Shown in pieces: positions 6,480-8,079 of a stretch of 8,079 nt of DNA; the first letter of the stretch is position 1; the number at the start of each line of letters is the position of its first letter. This DNA is from Betaproteobacteria bacterium (GTDB lineage: Bacteria; Pseudomonadota; Gammaproteobacteria; Burkholderiales; Casimicrobiaceae), in contig JAAFHR010000138.1 in assembly GCA_013298455.1 (NCBI GenBank), positions 1 through 8,079 of the forward strand, given 5' to 3'. The notes beneath the pieces are model-generated. The model was not told the DNA's origin. It did no database searches and was given only the letters and a program-made list of their open reading frames with translations. A program made the translations under genes and the position numbers.

Positions 6480-7685
6480 TCAATTGCCGCGACGCTCAAT
6501 CCAACTCGCCATGCGCATCCAAACCATCTCCACCGGCCCGCGCTGGTGACCACTTGCAAGCCAAGCCCGAGCGAAGCCTGCAAGCAACACGAAGCTAATG
6601 AGCGCCACCGTTGAGTACGCCGCACGCCCCATATCGCCATGCCAACCAATCAAGCTGTCGTTAAACACGATGGCGAAGATCAGCGATTGGCCGAAGAATT
6701 GAGTGAGTGGGGTGCGGCCTGCGGCGAGAAAGAAGCTTCGCAGCCTCGGGAGCCGCGTCGTTTGCCAAGCTCGGGCGAGCGCCAGGAGTCCGGCCAAGCT
6801 GCCGATCATCGCTAAAGGTGCGCCAAACGTACGAAGGCTGACCGCGGAATGGACGTCTGACGCGAAGCCCCATCCTCCCAGCTGTGCCGACAGCAACTCG
6901 AGCCCGCTGCCCAACAAGAATGCGGCAAAGCCCAGCCGGAACCAAGCCTTTAACTCGAGCGTTCCAGAGAGCCATCGCTGCAAGACGCCCACCTGCGTTA
7001 ACCAGAGCCCCAACAGCACGAAGCACCACACCTCGAAAACAACGGCTTGCGACAGTCCATAGAAAAGAAACTCTTTGATGCGCAACAGTTGCGCGGCCCC
7101 CATGGAGCGCTCTGCAAACGACGAGGCACTCAACGGGATGGGTTCGATTGCATCAGCTCCTCCCGATAGCAAAATTGCGAATAGCAAAGTCGACAGCACA
7201 CACAGCGCAGAAGCGATTTGCAACCACAGCCTCACACGTGGTGCCGGCTTCGGCCAATAAGCGAGCAAAATCAGTACGATTAATGCGTACGCGGTCACGA
7301 TCTCGCCTGGCCACAGCACGAGCGCATGCGCCAGCCCCAAGAAGAGCAGCGCTTGGTACTTCGCGCGAAGTGCTGCCACGGGGTCAACGCTGGGGGCTAG
7401 TTCGCGGCGTACCGAGCGCTGCCACTGCAGTGCAAGCCCCGCACCGAGCAGAAAAGCGAGGGTCGGAATCGCACGATGCGCGAAGAGCATTCCCACCAAA
7501 TACTCGACGAGCACATCCGCACTGTGATCGGCCAAATCAAGCGCATAGTGACTCGACCAACCGCGAGCGATGGCATGCACATTGATCATGGCCACGCCCA
7601 AGAGCGCGATACCGCGCGCCAGATCCATTGTGTCGAAGCGCTCCAAAGCGATGGGGCGAGTGGTTTCTGGTGACACGGGCTGCAT
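6480..7685 (-). CDS. DUF418 domain multi-pass inner membrane protein (YeiB-like)
   Basis: This 401-residue integral membrane protein has about nine or ten hydrophobic segments (for example around 24-38, 72-86, 112-145, 155-175, 206-230, 250-268, 288-306, 328-345 and 356-375). The N-terminus has the DUF418 pattern RFDTMDLARGIALLGVAMINV (about 16-36). The C-terminus has AGRTPLTQFFGQSLI (322-336) and GHQRGPVEMVWMRMASW (379-395), matching the family's GRxxLTxY...QSL and RGPxExxWR blocks. E. coli YeiB is a relative; no reaction is established for this family, though it resembles membrane acyltransferases in topology. AGGTG on the minus strand sits almost against the ATG, closer than normal for a Shine-Dalgarno sequence. 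Met20 would cut into the first conserved block, so I keep the long start. The gene stands alone, converging with yheS and diverging from rnpB, so context gives no hint of substrate. Confidence 0.9.
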   Translation of the reverse strand: MQPVSPETTRPIALERFDTMDLARGIALLGVAMINVHAIARGWSSHYALDLADHSADVLVEYLVGMLFAHRAIPTLAFLLGAGLALQWQRSVRRELAPSVDPVAALRAKYQALLFLGLAHALVLWPGEIVTAYALIVLILLAYWPKPAPRVRLWLQIASALCVLSTLLFAILLSGGADAIEPIPLSASSFAERSMGAAQLLRIKEFLFYGLSQAVVFEVWCFVLLGLWLTQVGVLQRWLSGTLELKAWFRLGFAAFLLGSGLELLSAQLGGWGFASDVHSAVSLRTFGAPLAMIGSLAGLLALARAWQTTRLPRLRSFFLAAGRTPLTQFFGQSLIFAIVFNDSLIGWHGDMGRAAYSTVALISFVLLAGFARAWLASGHQRGPVEMVWMRMASWIERRGN

Positions 7686-7722
7686 TCACCTATTGTGCCG
7701 CAGCCGTTGGCGGCATCGGTTT

Positions 7723-7801
7723 TGTAGGAGCGGTTCCACCGCGATTCGTTGAACGAGCTGCGCTTGTTTGCGCGGAGGATCGCGGTGGAACCGCTCCTAC
7801 A
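7723..7801. repeat. REP-like inverted doublet, GTAGGAGCGG family, copy 2
   Basis: The 22-base arms at 7724-7745 and 7779-7800 are perfect reverse complements, extendable by one more pair to 7723 and 7801. GTAG lies at both outer ends, and each arm holds a GCGGT-TCC-ACCGC hairpin. From GTAG to GTAG the element is 77 bases, the same as copy 1. Its interior shares GTTTGCG.GGAGG with copy 1 (7766-7778 against 6433-6444). Unlike the other two doublets it lies between divergent genes, and its right arm ends 17 bases before the candidate -10 box of rnpB. Confidence 0.9.
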
Positions 7802-7823
7802 GCGTTTCGGCTAGGCCTAAAAT
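7795..7823 (+). promoter_or_regulatory. Candidate rnpB promoter
   Basis: TAAAAT at 7818-7823 is a good -10 box, placed about 8 bases before the expected 5' end of RNase P RNA. With a 17-base spacer, the -35 position falls at 7795-7800 (TCCTAC), inside the right REP arm, and matches the consensus poorly. The promoter may rely on the -10 box, or the real -35 may differ. Confidence 0.45.
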
Positions 7824-7830
7824 CAATGGG

Positions 7831-8079
7831 TGAAGTTGGCTGGGCAGTCGCTGGTTGCGCTCTTTTTGGGCGTGACGGGAGGAAGGTCCGGGCTCCACAG
7901 AGCAGGATAGCGGCTAACAGCCGTCCGCTGAAACCGTGGGTGAAAGCCCGCGCATAAGGCGAGGACTAGGGCCACAGAGACGAGCGTATTGAGTTACGGT
8001 GAAACGCGGCAACCTCTATCCGGAGCAATACCAAATAGGCATGCGCAGTGGGCGAGCAATCGCGCACCTAAGGCGGCTC
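7831..8079 (+). ncRNA. rnpB: RNase P RNA, type A, 3' part beyond the window
   Basis: This is the catalytic RNA of RNase P, which trims the 5' leader of tRNA precursors. About 249 bases are present; the family usually has 330-400, so the 3' part is outside. Visible core elements are the P1 strand with GGGCAGTCGC (about 7842-7851), P4 with GAGGAAGGTCCGGGCTCC (7879-7896), CCACAGAGA (about 7972-7980), GGTGAAACGCGG (7999-8010) and GGAGCAATACCAAATAGG (8022-8039). P3 is a short 7-bp stem (7854-7860/7870-7876, two G-U pairs). After CAGAGACGAG, the P12 position holds only CGTA-TTGAGT-TACG (7985-7998). The E. coli P13/P14 hairpins are absent, as I recall for betaproteobacterial RNase P RNA. The exact 5' end is uncertain by a few bases (7829-7832). 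Confidence 0.95.

Larger units (their letters stand above)
7686..7830. promoter_or_regulatory. Divergent region between DUF418 gene and rnpB
   Basis: This 145-base gap carries the start signals for the membrane protein gene to the left and rnpB to the right. More than half is occupied by a REP-like doublet. I see no clear promoter for the DUF418 gene between the doublet and its start. Confidence 0.5.

Noticed and set aside
7148..7585. Plus-strand open frame of 145 codons inside the DUF418 gene
   Set aside because: It is antisense to conserved membrane segments, and its translation is Arg/Ala/His-rich, typical of a shadow frame.
7628..7957. Plus-strand open frame running through the divergent gap into rnpB
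   Set aside because: It crosses a REP doublet and continues into the conserved RNase P RNA core, so it is not a protein gene.

Overview
The window suggests a betaproteobacterium of moderately high G+C. The best evidence is the partial RNase P RNA at the right end. Its core reads as the betaproteobacterial form of type A, with the GGGCCACAGAGACGAG stretch, a GGTGAAACGCGG followed closely by CCGGAGCAA, and no hairpin of the E. coli P13/P14 kind. The ExoIII protein also reads like betaproteobacterial homologues. The assignment rests on remembered family sequences, and a gammaproteobacterium is not fully excluded.

Layout. Positions 1-901 (minus) hold glutathione synthetase gshB, whose C-terminus runs off the left edge. 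Positions 1095-2430 (minus) hold a two-gene unit: pyrE, then a secreted DUF4124/coiled-coil protein that overlaps the end of pyrE by 14 bases. Divergent from pyrE is xth, an exonuclease III/AP endonuclease (2528-3301, plus). A convergent gene at 3485-4201 (minus) encodes a rare accessory protein of the TIGR02391/Ymh type. Divergent from it, yheS encodes an ABC-F ATPase (4382-6385, plus). It converges on a DUF418 membrane protein gene (6480-7685, minus). That gene is divergent from rnpB, which starts near 7831 (plus) and is cut by the right edge.

The genes are mostly unrelated housekeeping functions: glutathione synthesis, pyrimidine synthesis, DNA repair, ribosome-associated ATPase and tRNA processing. 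The Ymh-type gene looks like an insertion into this backbone. I see no defence island, CRISPR array, complete mobile element or recognisable new multi-gene system.

The most notable structure lies between genes. Three inverted doublets of REP-like elements occur at 3298-3395, 6393-6469 and about 7723-7801, all with GTAG at the outer ends. They belong to two families, GTAGCCCGGATGC and GTAGGAGCGG. The two GTAGGAGCGG doublets are both exactly 77 bases and share an internal motif, and their arm differences are compensatory, so the small hairpins are preserved. A fourth dispersed-repeat-like hairpin cluster lies at 4273-4320. No intergenic gap exceeds 200 bases.
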